A program made the translations under genes and the position numbers. From Ruminococcus bicirculans (ex Wegman et al. 2014) (GTDB lineage: Bacteria > Bacillota > Clostridia > Oscillospirales > Ruminococcaceae): a stretch of 64,000 nucleotides of DNA. Below are positions 16,015 through 26,214 of this stretch, in pieces. The stretch spans positions 434,001-498,000 of the forward strand of contig NZ_HF545616.1 in assembly GCF_000723465.1 (NCBI RefSeq). The letters are read 5' to 3'. The notes beneath the pieces are model-generated. The model was not told the DNA's origin, ran no database searches, and saw only the letters and a program-made list of their open reading frames with translations. Position 1 is the first letter of the stretch. Every line of letters starts with the position of its first letter.

Positions 16015-16884
16015 TTATATACCCTTGTCAACCGAAAACGCCTTGTTTTCACCTTTTGTACACAAAGCGTCAGCCCTGTATTCCGTAGGTGACACACCCT
16101 TTGTCTTGTGGAATATCCGTGAAAAATAAAGGCTGTCATTATACCCTACCGACCTTGCCACAGCCGACACAGGAAGCTCAGTTTCTTCCAGTAAACGGCA
16201 GGCGGCGTTCACACGGAAATCAGTTATATACTGTGCAGGAGAAAGCCCCTCGTATTCCATGAAAGCTCGATATAGCGTGGCACGGCTCACGCCAACGAAA
16301 TCGGTGGCATTCTCGACCCCTATCCCAAGGGTGTAGTTATGTGCAATGTAGTTTTTCGCCTTTGTGACATATCCCTTTGCGGTGCTCCCCGAACGGCTTT
16401 GACTTCCCGAGCGTTCCATAAGAATGCCCAGCGTGATGTAAAGCTGACCTGTCATTTTCACAAGATCTGAGCTTCTGTTTCCACTAAGACGATAAATGCG
16501 TTCAAGACTGTCTTTAAGCTCGCTTCCAAAGTCTGCGGAGATAACGGGACATTCTCTTGTGAAGCCTGCACGATCAAGGATAAATTCAGCGTCAGAGCCG
16601 TTGAAGCCTGCCCAGTAGTATTCCCATGGGTCGTTCTTGTCGGCAGTGTATGTTATAACAGTGTAGGGGTAAATGAGAAAAGTGTCCCCTGCGCTAAGGT
16701 GATACTCTCCCTGCGGTGTTTTGTATACGCCCTTGCCACTTATGATGTGGTGGATAAGATAATGGTCACGAACACCGCTTCCCCAACTGTGAAGCCCCTG
16801 ACATTTTTCATAGCCCACGTTGTATACTGACAGCGAAAGTGCGTCCGTCTGGTCTGATTTAAAGGAATGGCGGTCTGTATTCAT
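16015..16884 (-). CDS. AraC-family regulator with cupin sensor domain
   Basis: 289 residues. An N-terminal cupin/AraC-binding domain (about 20-160; HHIISGKGVYKTPQGEYHLSAGD, YPYTVITYTAD) is followed by two C-terminal HTH motifs (about 185-280; VGVSRATLYRAF and VGYNDSLYFSRIFHKTKGVSPTEYR). This layout is typical of sugar-responsive regulators. AAAGGA precedes the ATG. It is divergent from galE across 170 bases, so galE is a candidate target along with a sugar locus elsewhere; no operator was identified. Confidence 0.92.
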   Translation of the reverse strand: MNTDRHSFKSDQTDALSLSVYNVGYEKCQGLHSWGSGVRDHYLIHHIISGKGVYKTPQGEYHLSAGDTFLIYPYTVITYTADKNDPWEYYWAGFNGSDAEFILDRAGFTRECPVISADFGSELKDSLERIYRLSGNRSSDLVKMTGQLYITLGILMERSGSQSRSGSTAKGYVTKAKNYIAHNYTLGIGVENATDFVGVSRATLYRAFMEYEGLSPAQYITDFRVNAACRLLEETELPVSAVARSVGYNDSLYFSRIFHKTKGVSPTEYRADALCTKGENKAFSVDKGI

Positions 16885-16983
16885 TCTGTGTGTTCCTTTC
16901 TGTGAGATGGTCTGTTATAGATATGATAGCATATTTTTATTCTCTTTGCAACAAAAATCCATGTGTTTGAAACAAAAATAGTA

Positions 16984-17011
16984 TTGCAAAAACGTGAAAA
17001 TATGGTATAAT
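16984..17011 (+). promoter_or_regulatory. Promoter of galE
   Basis: TTGCAA at 16984-16989, 16-base spacer, TATAAT at 17006-17011, 43 bases before the galE ATG. Confidence 0.65.
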
Positions 17012-17054
17012 GTAAGTGTAAGAAAAAACCTGACATATTTGGGAGGTAAAGAAT

Positions 17055-18065
17055 ATGGCAAAAATACTCGTTACAGGCGGAGCAGGATTTATCGGAAGCC
17101 ACACCTGCGTTGAGCTTCTTGAAGCAGGCTATGAAGTAGTTATAGTTGATAACTTTTCAAACTCAAAGCCGGAGGCTCTTAACAGAATAAAGAAGATAAC
17201 AGGCAAGGACTTTGCTTTTTATGAGGCAGATCTTCTTGACCTTGCGGCGCTCGAAAAGATATTTGAAGAGAACAAGATAGACGCTGTTATACATTTTGCA
17301 GGTCTTAAAGCGGTTGGCGAATCTGTTCAGAAGCCTGTTGAATATTACCACAACAACATCACAGGCACTCTCATGCTTATCAAGGCAATGAGAAAATACG
17401 GCTGTAAGAAGATAGTTTTCTCATCTTCCGCAACAGTTTACGGCCCTGTAAACAAAGCTCCATATACGGAGGATATGCCTACATCAGCAACAAACCCTTA
17501 TGGCTATACAAAGGTAATGATAGAGCAGATACTGAGAGATGTTTATGTTTCCGACAACGATTGGTCAGTTTCACTTCTGAGATACTTCAACCCTATCGGC
17601 GCACATAAGAGCGGTCTTATCGGCGAAGACCCTAACGGTATACCAAACAATCTGCTTCCTTACATTTGTCAGGTAGCAGTAGGAAAGCTTGAAAAGCTCG
17701 GCGTGTTTGGTGACGATTACGATACTCCTGACGGAACAGGCGTAAGAGATTATATCCACGTTGTTGACCTTGCTAAGGGTCACCTTTGCGCAGTCAAGTA
17801 TGTAATGGAAAACAAGGGTGTTGAAGCCGTAAACCTCGGCACAGGAAAAGGCTCAAGCGTTTATGACGTTCTTCACAGCTTTGAAAAAGCCTGCGGAAAG
17901 AAGCTTCCATATGTAGTAAAGCCAAGACGTGCAGGCGATATCGCAACCTGCTATGCTGATACAGCAAAGGCAAAGAAGGTCTTTGGCTGGGAAGCACAAT
18001 ATGGTCTTGATGAAATGACAGCAGATAGCTGGAACTTCATTAAGAATAATCCTAACGGACTTTAA
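17055..18065 (+). CDS. galE: UDP-glucose 4-epimerase
   Basis: 336 residues, the standard GalE length. The NAD-binding GGAGFIGS motif is at 8-15, the catalytic Ser in SSSATVYG at 123-130 and the Tyr/Lys pair in NPYGYTK (Tyr149, Lys153). RYFNPIGAH and the GVRDYIHVVDLAKGH block complete the SDR epimerase signature. It interconverts UDP-glucose and UDP-galactose for the Leloir pathway and for envelope glycans. GGGAGG precedes the ATG. Codon choice (frequent optimal codons) suggests good expression. Confidence 0.97.
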   Translation: MAKILVTGGAGFIGSHTCVELLEAGYEVVIVDNFSNSKPEALNRIKKITGKDFAFYEADLLDLAALEKIFEENKIDAVIHFAGLKAVGESVQKPVEYYHNNITGTLMLIKAMRKYGCKKIVFSSSATVYGPVNKAPYTEDMPTSATNPYGYTKVMIEQILRDVYVSDNDWSVSLLRYFNPIGAHKSGLIGEDPNGIPNNLLPYICQVAVGKLEKLGVFGDDYDTPDGTGVRDYIHVVDLAKGHLCAVKYVMENKGVEAVNLGTGKGSSVYDVLHSFEKACGKKLPYVVKPRRAGDIATCYADTAKAKKVFGWEAQYGLDEMTADSWNFIKNNPNGL

Positions 18066-18117
18066 TACGAAATATATTTAAAATATATTGTTATTGGTTT
18101 TATTATGGAGGATTATT

Positions 18118-18606
18118 TTGGACGACAGAACTTTTTACTTTTATACAATCGCTTTTATTTTATGTCTGCTTTTGTTATCATTAATTGTTCCATTGTATCG
18201 GAAACATAAAATTAATGACCAAATTAAAGGACTTGCAAACAATACGCTTGAAATGACGCCAAAACAATTTATGCAAATGCGTAAACAATCATTAGGTGGA
18301 CGTGGAAAGCCGTCATATGCTTTGAAAAAAAATTTTGCTGGTGTTTATATACTATACAATAAAACCAAGAATAAGTATTATGTTGGGCAGGCAAAACAGA
18401 TACTAAATAGGGTAAATGCTCATTTTACTGGTAAAGGCAATGGCGATGTGTATGCTGATTATAAGTATGGTGACGAGTTTACTATAAAAATGATTGCACT
18501 TGAAAATAGCGGCTATAAAACGTTAAATGAGTTGGAACGAAACACAATATCAGTATATAATGCATTTTCTAAAGGCTATAATAAAACTAGAGGAAATAAA
18601 GGGTAG
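18118..18606 (+). CDS. Membrane-anchored GIY-YIG domain protein (TTG start)
   Basis: 162 residues from the TTG at 18118, eight bases after GGAGG. One N-terminal membrane helix (FYFYTIAFILCLLLLSLIV) and a basic linker precede a GIY-YIG nuclease-fold domain (about 75-160): GVYILYNKTKNKYYVGQA carries the GIY and YIG elements (as VYI and YVG), followed by NRVNAHF with the conserved Arg and the downstream Glu in LNELERNTI. The gene is visibly more AT-rich than its neighbours, which suggests acquisition. Family members are usually soluble; the membrane anchor makes a DNA-uptake or surveillance role possible, but nothing proves catalysis. Confidence 0.85.
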   Translation: MDDRTFYFYTIAFILCLLLLSLIVPLYRKHKINDQIKGLANNTLEMTPKQFMQMRKQSLGGRGKPSYALKKNFAGVYILYNKTKNKYYVGQAKQILNRVNAHFTGKGNGDVYADYKYGDEFTIKMIALENSGYKTLNELERNTISVYNAFSKGYNKTRGNKG

Positions 18607-18633
18607 AGTAATTCAACATAATAATTTTCCTAG

Positions 18634-18669
18634 GCAGGGACACACAAAAAAGTGTGTTCCTGCTTTTTT
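18634..18669 (+). terminator. Terminator after the GIY-YIG gene
   Basis: 12-bp stem GCAGGGACACAC / GTGTGTTCCTGC with one G-U pair, A6 loop, then TTTTTT. Confidence 0.9.
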
Positions 18670-18760
18670 CACCCATACGATAATGCGACAAAAAAATCCC
18701 ACTGTAAGTGATAATATATTTTCAGCGGATAAAACGAAAAAATGAAAGGAATGATAAAGC

Positions 18761-19177
18761 ATGAATGTGGAGATAAAAAACTATCCGTCAGCCAGAACTC
18801 TTGTGGCAGAGATATGCGGCGATATCGACCACCATACAGCGAAATATTTCAGGGGAGAGATAGATAAAGCCATTAGAAGCCATAACCCTCTTACCCTTAT
18901 CCTCGACTATTCTCAGGTGACTTTTATGGATAGCTCAGGCATCGGACTTGTTATGGGCAGATACAGGATAATGTCAGAAATGGGTGGCGAGGTGATAGTG
19001 GCGTCGCCTCCTGCTTATATCCGAAAGGTCTTGCAGCTTGCAGGTATGCACAGACTCACAAAGATAGTCACGGATATTGCCCCGTATATACAAGAGAAGA
19101 AAGCAGCTCAGGAACAGAATGAAAGCCCCGATGACAAAACAAAGGAGAGTGATAAAATTGAAACGAAAACCCCTTAA
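18761..19177 (+). CDS. spoIIAA: Anti-sigma F factor antagonist
   Basis: 138 residues. A STAS domain with the phosphorylatable Ser in the FMDSSGIGLVMGRY motif (around residue 58). It releases sigma F from SpoIIAB when dephosphorylated in the forespore. There is a hydrophilic C-terminal extension of about 25 residues beyond the usual ~117. AAAGGA lies ten bases before the ATG. It is the first gene of spoIIAA-spoIIAB-sigF; the 3' end overlaps spoIIAB by 20 bases. Confidence 0.95.
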   Translation: MNVEIKNYPSARTLVAEICGDIDHHTAKYFRGEIDKAIRSHNPLTLILDYSQVTFMDSSGIGLVMGRYRIMSEMGGEVIVASPPAYIRKVLQLAGMHRLTKIVTDIAPYIQEKKAAQEQNESPDDKTKESDKIETKTP

Positions 19178-19598
19178 TGAAATGAAAGTCAGTTTTCCCA
19201 GCTATTCTGAAAATGAGCGCTTTGCTAGAGTTGCAGTCAGCGGTTTCCTTACTCAGCTTGACCCTCAGATCGACGAGCTTGCAGATGTCAAGACTGCAGT
19301 GTCAGAGGGAGTCACAAACGCCATTGTCCACGGATACCGAAACACCCTAGGGGAGATATTCATGCAAATAAGGATATTCGAGAACAGACACGTCTACATA
19401 AAAATAAGGGATAAGGGCTGCGGTATCGCTGATGTAGAGCAGGCTATGCAGCCGCTTTTCACCACTGCACCTGAGGAGGAAAGAGCAGGCCTTGGCTTTG
19501 CGGTCATGGAAAGCTTTATGGATAAAGTGAAGGTGCGCAGCAAGCTTGGAGAAGGAACTACCCTTATCCTTGAAAAAACCTTGAAAGAAAGAGTATAA
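19158..19598 (+). CDS. spoIIAB: Anti-sigma F factor, serine kinase
   Basis: 146 residues from a TTG at 19158; the frame is open further upstream, but this start gives the typical clostridial N-terminus (KPLNEMKVSFPS) and follows AAAGGAG. GHKL/HATPase kinase motifs are present: N box VSEGVTNAIVHGY, G1 box DKGCGIADVEQAM and G2 box GLGFAVMESFMD. It binds and inhibits sigma F and phosphorylates SpoIIAA. It overlaps spoIIAA and is one base apart from sigF. Confidence 0.95.
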   Translation: MKRKPLNEMKVSFPSYSENERFARVAVSGFLTQLDPQIDELADVKTAVSEGVTNAIVHGYRNTLGEIFMQIRIFENRHVYIKIRDKGCGIADVEQAMQPLFTTAPEEERAGLGFAVMESFMDKVKVRSKLGEGTTLILEKTLKERV

Positions 19599-19599
19599 A

Positions 19600-20265
19600 A
19601 TGAGCAGCATAGTCGAGACCCCTCTTGCAGAAGAAAATCTGGGGCTTGTTCACCTGTGCGCAAACCGCTTCCGCAACCGTGGCATAGAGTATGACGACCT
19701 CTACGGTGCAGGCTGTATAGGTCTTGTAAAAGCTGCGAAAGCCTTTGACAGCGACCGTGGTGTGAAATTCTCCACCTATGCAGTGCCAGTGATATTAGGG
19801 GAGATAAAAAGGCTTTTCCGTGACGGTGGCACGATAAAAGTGTCACGGAGCATAAAAGAGCTTTCCATGCGCCTTGTAAGAGAGCGTGAGCGATTTTCCA
19901 TACAGCAGGGGAGAGAACCTACAGTAAGCGAGCTTTGTGAGCTGTCAGGAGAAAGCGAAGAAGCCGTTACCCTTGCCATGAACGTCGCCCTGCCCCCTGT
20001 TAGTCTTACTGAAAGCTCAGATGAAGACGACCGCCACGGACAAATAGATATCCCTGTTGATGCTCCTGACATAGAAATTGCTGACAGGCTCTCTCTCCGC
20101 CAGGTCATAGCTTCCCTTGAAGCGGAGGATAGAAAGCTTATATACCTGAGATATTTTCAGAATAAAACTCAAATGGAAACGGCAAAACAACTTGGTATGT
20201 CGCAGGTGCAGGTGTCAAGGCGAGAAAAAAAGCTGCTCACTTTAATGCGTGAACAGCTTAAATAA
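19600..20265 (+). CDS. sigF: RNA polymerase sigma-F factor
   Basis: 221 residues. Regions 2 (NLGLVHLCANRFRNRGIEYDDLYGAGCIGLVKAAKAFD...FSTYAVPVILGEIKRLFRD), 3 and 4 (SLEAEDRKLIYLRYFQNKTQMETAKQLGMSQVQVSR) are complete. It is somewhat shorter than Bacillus SigF (about 255). Its place directly after spoIIAB identifies it as sigma F rather than sigma G. It directs early forespore transcription. A terminator follows. Confidence 0.95.
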   Translation: MSSIVETPLAEENLGLVHLCANRFRNRGIEYDDLYGAGCIGLVKAAKAFDSDRGVKFSTYAVPVILGEIKRLFRDGGTIKVSRSIKELSMRLVRERERFSIQQGREPTVSELCELSGESEEAVTLAMNVALPPVSLTESSDEDDRHGQIDIPVDAPDIEIADRLSLRQVIASLEAEDRKLIYLRYFQNKTQMETAKQLGMSQVQVSRREKKLLTLMREQLK

Positions 20266-20275
20266 TATCATTACA

Positions 20276-20303
20276 GTGGGCGGCTTTTGGTCGCCCATTT
20301 TTT
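20276..20303 (+). terminator. Terminator of the spoIIA operon
   Basis: 6-bp GC-rich stem TGGGCG / CGCCCA, 9-base loop, then TTTTTT. It touches the stop codon of the convergent gene. Confidence 0.8.
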
Positions 20304-21711
20304 ACAAATAAGACCTGAGTATCTCGATAGTTTCTTCATGTGAGCAAACAGCGTCAGAATCTATAAAGTGCTGAAAATAATCCCAGAAAGCCTGAACAAG
20401 GCTCGTTTCGCTTATCTTCAAATAAGAAAAATCAGAGAAGCAGTTGTTTCTGGCAATGATGTTAAGACTTGTGTTGTCAGAAATGTTGATACAAAGATTT
20501 TTCGACACCGCAAAATAGTCGTTCTTTATTATCCTGTAGTCTGCCATGCCGTTTTCACAAAGCGATATCATTATCTGAAGCATTATCTTGCGTTCTGCAA
20601 GAGTGGGAAAAGTATATGAATTTCTCGGAAGCTCAAAAATCTCTCCCGTCGTCATAAACTCTGCAAGACCCTTTTCACTGAACAGATTTACAAATTTGTG
20701 TTCAGAAAGAGCCTTCTTGCCCATGGTGAGCTTTGCTTTTACAAATTCCTTTGCGTCAGCTGGCAAAAGTGCATGGGCGTTGTATATATCCTCTGTAAGA
20801 CAAAGCATGGTGCATGGCTGAAAATCTACGCCGATGAAATTTGCGTTGTCATCGTACCAAAAGTAAACATATTCCAGAATATTCACGGCGTGGTCGAGAA
20901 GCTTTGCACATTTTGTCTTGAACTTTTCAAACTGCCGCATATAAAATTCTACCATAGGCTTAGATCTGTATATAACGCCCTCACAATAATCGCTGTCTGT
21001 TCTGATCAGAAAATTATTCGTTATCATTATGTTTGGCATGATGTTCGTGGAGTTGAAATATGCCGACGCACCCTCATAATAATAAAAAGCCTCATATTTT
21101 TCATGCTTTTGTGCAAGGTGACATATGAACGGAAAAATATCCAGATTGTATTTTGCGGTGTTTTTTTCGTATGAGGTGTTGTCAAAGAAGAACAGATGGT
21201 TTATGGTAGACTCGCTGCCTTCTGCGGCAATGGACAGCAGATTGGTAAGAAACTCTGTTGGCTGAGCGATGACCTGAATGTCAGAACCATTATGAACATC
21301 GCTGCATATAAGCACCTGCAGGTTTTTTCTAAGCTCACGTTTGTCGGTGTAGATGGATATCTCAGGCACAGAGTCAATATCAACTTCTGTCTTGAAAGTC
21401 AGAGCGTCAGGATCTTCCATGTTGGTGTTTGCCATATCGTGTATTATCTTTGACACCTGCTTGCGGCGATTGTAGACATCTTCCCCCATCTCAGAAATGT
21501 TATAAAGCTCCATGAGCCTGCTTTTATCCTCTGTGGAAAGCATGAGCTGCAAGCTTATATTTTCTACAAAATCTACGCTTGGCACTTTCCTTTCCCCTTT
21601 GAGTATCTTATGAAGATATGTTCTGTCGATACCACATTTTTCGGCAAGGGCTTTTATAGTAATATCTTTTTTCTTTATGTATTCTTTGAGAAGTTCCGAA
21701 AATTGTGACAT
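20302..21711 (-). CDS. XRE-type regulator with a large C-terminal domain
   Basis: About 469 residues. The ATG at 21711 lies ten bases after AAAGGA and gives an HTH at the extreme N-terminus (FSELLKEYIKKKDITIKALAEKCGIDRTYLHKILKGERK). Earlier in-frame ATGs sit too close to the ribosome binding site. The remaining ~400 residues are a helical/mixed domain with no recognised motif, perhaps a ligand- or peptide-sensing domain, although a tetratricopeptide pattern is not obvious. It is divergent from a D-2-hydroxyacid dehydrogenase and convergent with sigF. Function and ligand unknown. Confidence 0.8.
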   Translation of the reverse strand: MSQFSELLKEYIKKKDITIKALAEKCGIDRTYLHKILKGERKVPSVDFVENISLQLMLSTEDKSRLMELYNISEMGEDVYNRRKQVSKIIHDMANTNMEDPDALTFKTEVDIDSVPEISIYTDKRELRKNLQVLICSDVHNGSDIQVIAQPTEFLTNLLSIAAEGSESTINHLFFFDNTSYEKNTAKYNLDIFPFICHLAQKHEKYEAFYYYEGASAYFNSTNIMPNIMITNNFLIRTDSDYCEGVIYRSKPMVEFYMRQFEKFKTKCAKLLDHAVNILEYVYFWYDDNANFIGVDFQPCTMLCLTEDIYNAHALLPADAKEFVKAKLTMGKKALSEHKFVNLFSEKGLAEFMTTGEIFELPRNSYTFPTLAERKIMLQIMISLCENGMADYRIIKNDYFAVSKNLCINISDNTSLNIIARNNCFSDFSYLKISETSLVQAFWDYFQHFIDSDAVCSHEETIEILRSYL

Positions 21712-21920
21712 TGGCATCATATCCTTTCTGTAGAAAACAGGCATTTAAAGTATATTTAAAGTATATTTTTACATACCGATACCTATATTATATCCTATTT
21801 ACGCACAATTGTCAACCTTTGATAATTTTATCTTATTAAGGCAAAAACCGTATATTTTTATAAACAGCTGCAAAAAATACAAGCGTAAAATGAAATACTT
21901 TAAAATTTGGAGGAGTTTTC

Positions 21921-22910
21921 ATGAAAATAATATTCTATGACGCAAAGCAGTATGATATAGATTCATTTGAAAAGCAGCGAAAAAACTATCCCGATATAGA
22001 AAGCATCTACCTTGAAGCCGACTTGACGGAAGACACAGCAAGGCTTGCCGAGGGCTGTGAGGGCGTGTGTGCCTTTGTAAGCTCAACGATAACAGGCTCA
22101 GTGCTTAGACGGCTCCATGAACACGGTGTAAAGCTTCTTCTTATGCGATGTGCAGGCTATAATAATGTTGATATAAAAGCCGCCGATAAATACGGCATAA
22201 CAGTGCTTAGAGTGCCTGGGTATTCTCCGGAAGCCGTGGCAGAACACGCCATGGCGCTTGCGCTTGCAGTAACAAGAAGAATACACAAGGGCTATATAAA
22301 GGTAAGAGAGAACAATTTCAGCCTGAATGGTCTTATGGGACTTGATTTTCATGGCAAGACCGCTGGTATAATAGGCACAGGCAGGATAGGTGCGGCAATG
22401 TGCAGGATATGCCACGGCTTTGGTATGCGTGTTATAGCTTATGACGTTTATCAAAACCCTGACCTTGACTTCGTGAAGTATTATCCCCTTAGCGAAGTCC
22501 TGAGAGAAAGTGACCTTATCTCGCTCCATTGCCCCCTGACAGAATCAAGCTATCATCTTATCAATACTGAAACTATCTCCCTTATGAAAGAGAATGTTGT
22601 TTTCGTAAATACCTCCCGAGGTGCGCTTGTGAATACCGAAGACCTTATAAAGGGTATCAGAAGCAGAAAATTCCACGGAGTGGGTCTTGACGTTTATGAA
22701 GAAGAAACGGAGAACGTCTTTGAAAACCGACAGGAGGATATCCTAGAAAGCTCCGTGACCGCAAGGCTTCTGTCTTTTCCTAACGTTATCGTCACATCTC
22801 ATCAGGGCTTTTTCACCGAAGAAGCCCTAGCCGCCATAAGCCGCACAACGCTTGAGAATGCTTGTGCTTTTGAGCGTGGCAGGATAATAAAAGAAAATCA
22901 GGTCAAATAG
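21921..22910 (+). CDS. D-2-hydroxyacid dehydrogenase, D-lactate dehydrogenase type
   Basis: 329 residues, the size of D-LDH. The NAD motif GTGRIGAAM is at 152-160. The catalytic Arg233 (NTSRGALVNTEDL), a Glu in DVYEEE (260-262) and His294 (TSHQGFFTEEAL) are present. The N-terminal catalytic-domain elements RCAGYNNVDI and PGYSPEAVAEHAM are typical of LdhA. It reduces pyruvate to D-lactate with NADH as a fermentative electron sink. GGAGG precedes the ATG. Confidence 0.92.
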   Translation: MKIIFYDAKQYDIDSFEKQRKNYPDIESIYLEADLTEDTARLAEGCEGVCAFVSSTITGSVLRRLHEHGVKLLLMRCAGYNNVDIKAADKYGITVLRVPGYSPEAVAEHAMALALAVTRRIHKGYIKVRENNFSLNGLMGLDFHGKTAGIIGTGRIGAAMCRICHGFGMRVIAYDVYQNPDLDFVKYYPLSEVLRESDLISLHCPLTESSYHLINTETISLMKENVVFVNTSRGALVNTEDLIKGIRSRKFHGVGLDVYEEETENVFENRQEDILESSVTARLLSFPNVIVTSHQGFFTEEALAAISRTTLENACAFERGRIIKENQVK

Positions 22911-22945
22911 ACTTACGGGAACATTCACATAAGTCTGGCATGATA

Positions 22946-22977
22946 TAAAAAAAGCGGACAGTCAGTTGACTGTCCGC
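22946..22977 (-). terminator. Terminator of gdhA (also able to serve the dehydrogenase gene)
   Basis: 10-bp perfect stem GCGGACAGTC / GACTGTCCGC with a tetraloop; a T-rich run on the minus strand. Confidence 0.88.
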
Positions 22978-23007
22978 TTCGTATATAGCTTTGTTTATAC
23001 GCTTATA

Positions 23008-24405
<1,398 letters not shown>

Positions 24406-24431
24406 TTACTCATTCCGCACATCACCTACTT

Positions 24432-24460
24432 ATTATAGCACACTATTTTGCAATTTGCAA
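24432..24460 (-). promoter_or_regulatory. Promoter of gdhA
   Basis: Minus strand TTGCAA - 17 bases - TATAAT. Confidence 0.75.
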
Positions 24461-24700
24461 GTAGTAAAATGCAAAATTTCATAATTTTATTGAAATTGTA
24501 TAAAAATCATAGCCTTTTTTTGAAATGTGAAGTAAAATCACGATTATAAATTCATAATTCGTGTAAAATTTCCGTGAAATGTCGACAAATCAGTGCACTG
24601 TGACCAAAGCTGTTTCTGCCTGCAAAAATGACAAAACGCATTTTTATGCCGGTATAACGCACAAACCCGCTGGAATATCGTCCCTGATATGAAATTTTGG

Positions 24701-24729
24701 TTGACGAATCCTGCAAAAAAGTGTACAAT
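24701..24729 (+). promoter_or_regulatory. Promoter of nth
   Basis: TTGACG at 24701-24706, 17 bases, TACAAT at 24724-24729. The rest of the gdhA-nth gap (about 24461-24700) is AT-rich with nothing I can assign. Confidence 0.75.
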
Positions 24730-24769
24730 ATAAAGTAATAAAGCACTTATAAACAAAGGAGCAGTACCG

Positions 24770-25396
24770 ATGACAAAGAAAGAACGTGCACAAATGATAG
24801 TGGAAAGGCTGGAGCAGGTCTACCCCGAGGGCATATGCTCCCTTGACTATAAAAAGCCCCACGAGCTTATGATAGCAGGCAGGCTTTCTGCACAGTGTAC
24901 AGACGCAAGGGTGAATATCGTCACAAAAGATCTTTTTGCAAAATATAAGACTATTGAGGATTTTGCTAACGCAGATGTTGCTGATATTGAGGAGATAATA
25001 CGCCCATGCGGTCTGTATAAAACAAAAGCTCGCTCTATCGTAGCAATGTGCAGACAGATAATGGATAACTTTGGCGGTGAGATACCTGATACCATAGAAA
25101 AGCTCACTACCCTTGCAGGCATAGGCAGAAAGACGGCAAATCTTGTTATGGGAGATGTTTTTCATAAGCCTGCGGTGGTAACTGATACCCACTGTATAAG
25201 GATATGCGGCAGACTTGGGCTTACAAAAAATAAAGAGCCTGCAAAGGTGGAAGAGGATCTGAAAAAGATACTTCCCCCTGAGAGATCCTCTGATTTCTGT
25301 CACCGCCTTGTACTGTTCGGACGTGAATACTGCAAGGCAAGGGGAGAACGCTGCAGCGAGTGTCCCCTACTTGATATCTGCGGCAGCAGAAAATGA
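24770..25396 (+). CDS. nth: Endonuclease III
   Basis: 208 residues. The helix-hairpin-helix LAGIGRKTANLV carries catalytic Lys121, Asp139 sits in VVTDTHCIR, and the C-terminal [4Fe-4S] ligands are Cys188, 195, 198 and 204 (CKARGERCSECPLLDIC). It removes oxidised pyrimidines and cleaves the abasic site. AAAGGAG precedes the ATG. Confidence 0.96.
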   Translation: MTKKERAQMIVERLEQVYPEGICSLDYKKPHELMIAGRLSAQCTDARVNIVTKDLFAKYKTIEDFANADVADIEEIIRPCGLYKTKARSIVAMCRQIMDNFGGEIPDTIEKLTTLAGIGRKTANLVMGDVFHKPAVVTDTHCIRICGRLGLTKNKEPAKVEEDLKKILPPERSSDFCHRLVLFGREYCKARGERCSECPLLDICGSRK

Positions 25397-25471
25397 CCGC
25401 AGGCTGTTGAAATAATAATGCAAAAGTAGTATAATAAGGTCACAAGATGAAATGCAGAGGAGATGAGCGTT

Positions 25472-25999
25472 TTGATAAAGGCATGGGAGCATTTCAAGAC
25501 CATTACAAGACATCGCCACGGAGTGATAAAAAACTGCTATAAGGCAGGCATTTTGTGGCAGGGTCTGAGGCATGACCTTTCAAAATATTCCCCGGAGGAG
25601 TTTCTCAAGGGCTGTAAATATTATCAAGGCACACGTTCGCCCCATGAAGCAGAGCGTGAAGAATACGGATTTTCTTACGGCTGGATGCATCACAAGGGAA
25701 GAAATAAGCATCACTTTGAATATTGGACGGACTATGACCTGCGGACTAAGTTGATGACCCCTGTGAAAATGCCCCTTAAATATGTGAAAGAAATGTTCTG
25801 CGACAGAGTTGCCGCAAGCAAGATATATATGAAAGACAAATACGACGACGGTGCACCTCTTGCGTACTTTTTAAGAGCAAAAAAGACAAGAGCCATCCAC
25901 CCTGAAACATCAGACCTTTTGGAGAAGCTTCTTACAATGCTTCGTGATAAAGGCGAGGACTACACTTTCGCTTATATAAGACGTTTGAAAAAATATTAG
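25472..25999 (+). CDS. DUF5662-family protein
   Basis: About 175 residues. The TTG at 25472 lies nine bases after AGGAG; the ATG at 25463 abuts that ribosome binding site directly and is less likely. The sequence shows HFKTITRHRHGVIKNC, LRHDLSKYSPEEF and GWMHHKGRNKHHFEYW. The His/Asp pairs recall metal-binding HD-like folds, and the family is conserved in Firmicutes. Homologues are sometimes labelled catalase, for which I see no support. It lies in tandem with nth and a 67-residue gene. Confidence 0.82.
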   Translation: MIKAWEHFKTITRHRHGVIKNCYKAGILWQGLRHDLSKYSPEEFLKGCKYYQGTRSPHEAEREEYGFSYGWMHHKGRNKHHFEYWTDYDLRTKLMTPVKMPLKYVKEMFCDRVAASKIYMKDKYDDGAPLAYFLRAKKTRAIHPETSDLLEKLLTMLRDKGEDYTFAYIRRLKKY

Positions 26000-26010
26000 G
26001 GGGAATTTCC

Positions 26011-26214
26011 GTGGGAATTTTCAAAAAGAAAACTGTCAAGCCTGTCCCTGAGGAGTGCAGGGGAATGGAGATAAAAATAATGTCAAGCACCTGTACCGGC
26101 GAGAAAACTATCGGCTTTTATAACCGCAACACTCGTGAGATAATGTATCCCGAGCTTGTGAAAAGCGACAGCGATGTTGAGGCTTTTTATGAAAAATACG
26201 GATTGAAAAAATGA
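26011..26214 (+). CDS. Small conserved-looking protein, unknown
   Basis: 67 residues from a GTG at 26011 with AGGGGGA upstream. It has a basic N-terminus (GIFKKKTVKPVP), a TGEKTIGFYNRNTREIMYPELV segment and an acidic C-terminus; there are two Cys and no membrane segment. It begins 11 bases after the DUF5662 gene and is probably co-transcribed with it. Family not recognised. Confidence 0.65.
   Translation: MGIFKKKTVKPVPEECRGMEIKIMSSTCTGEKTIGFYNRNTREIMYPELVKSDSDVEAFYEKYGLKK

Noticed and set aside
24644-25303. 219-residue antisense frame over nth
   Set aside because: Shadow of nth; no ribosome binding site, and nth motifs are unambiguous on the plus strand.
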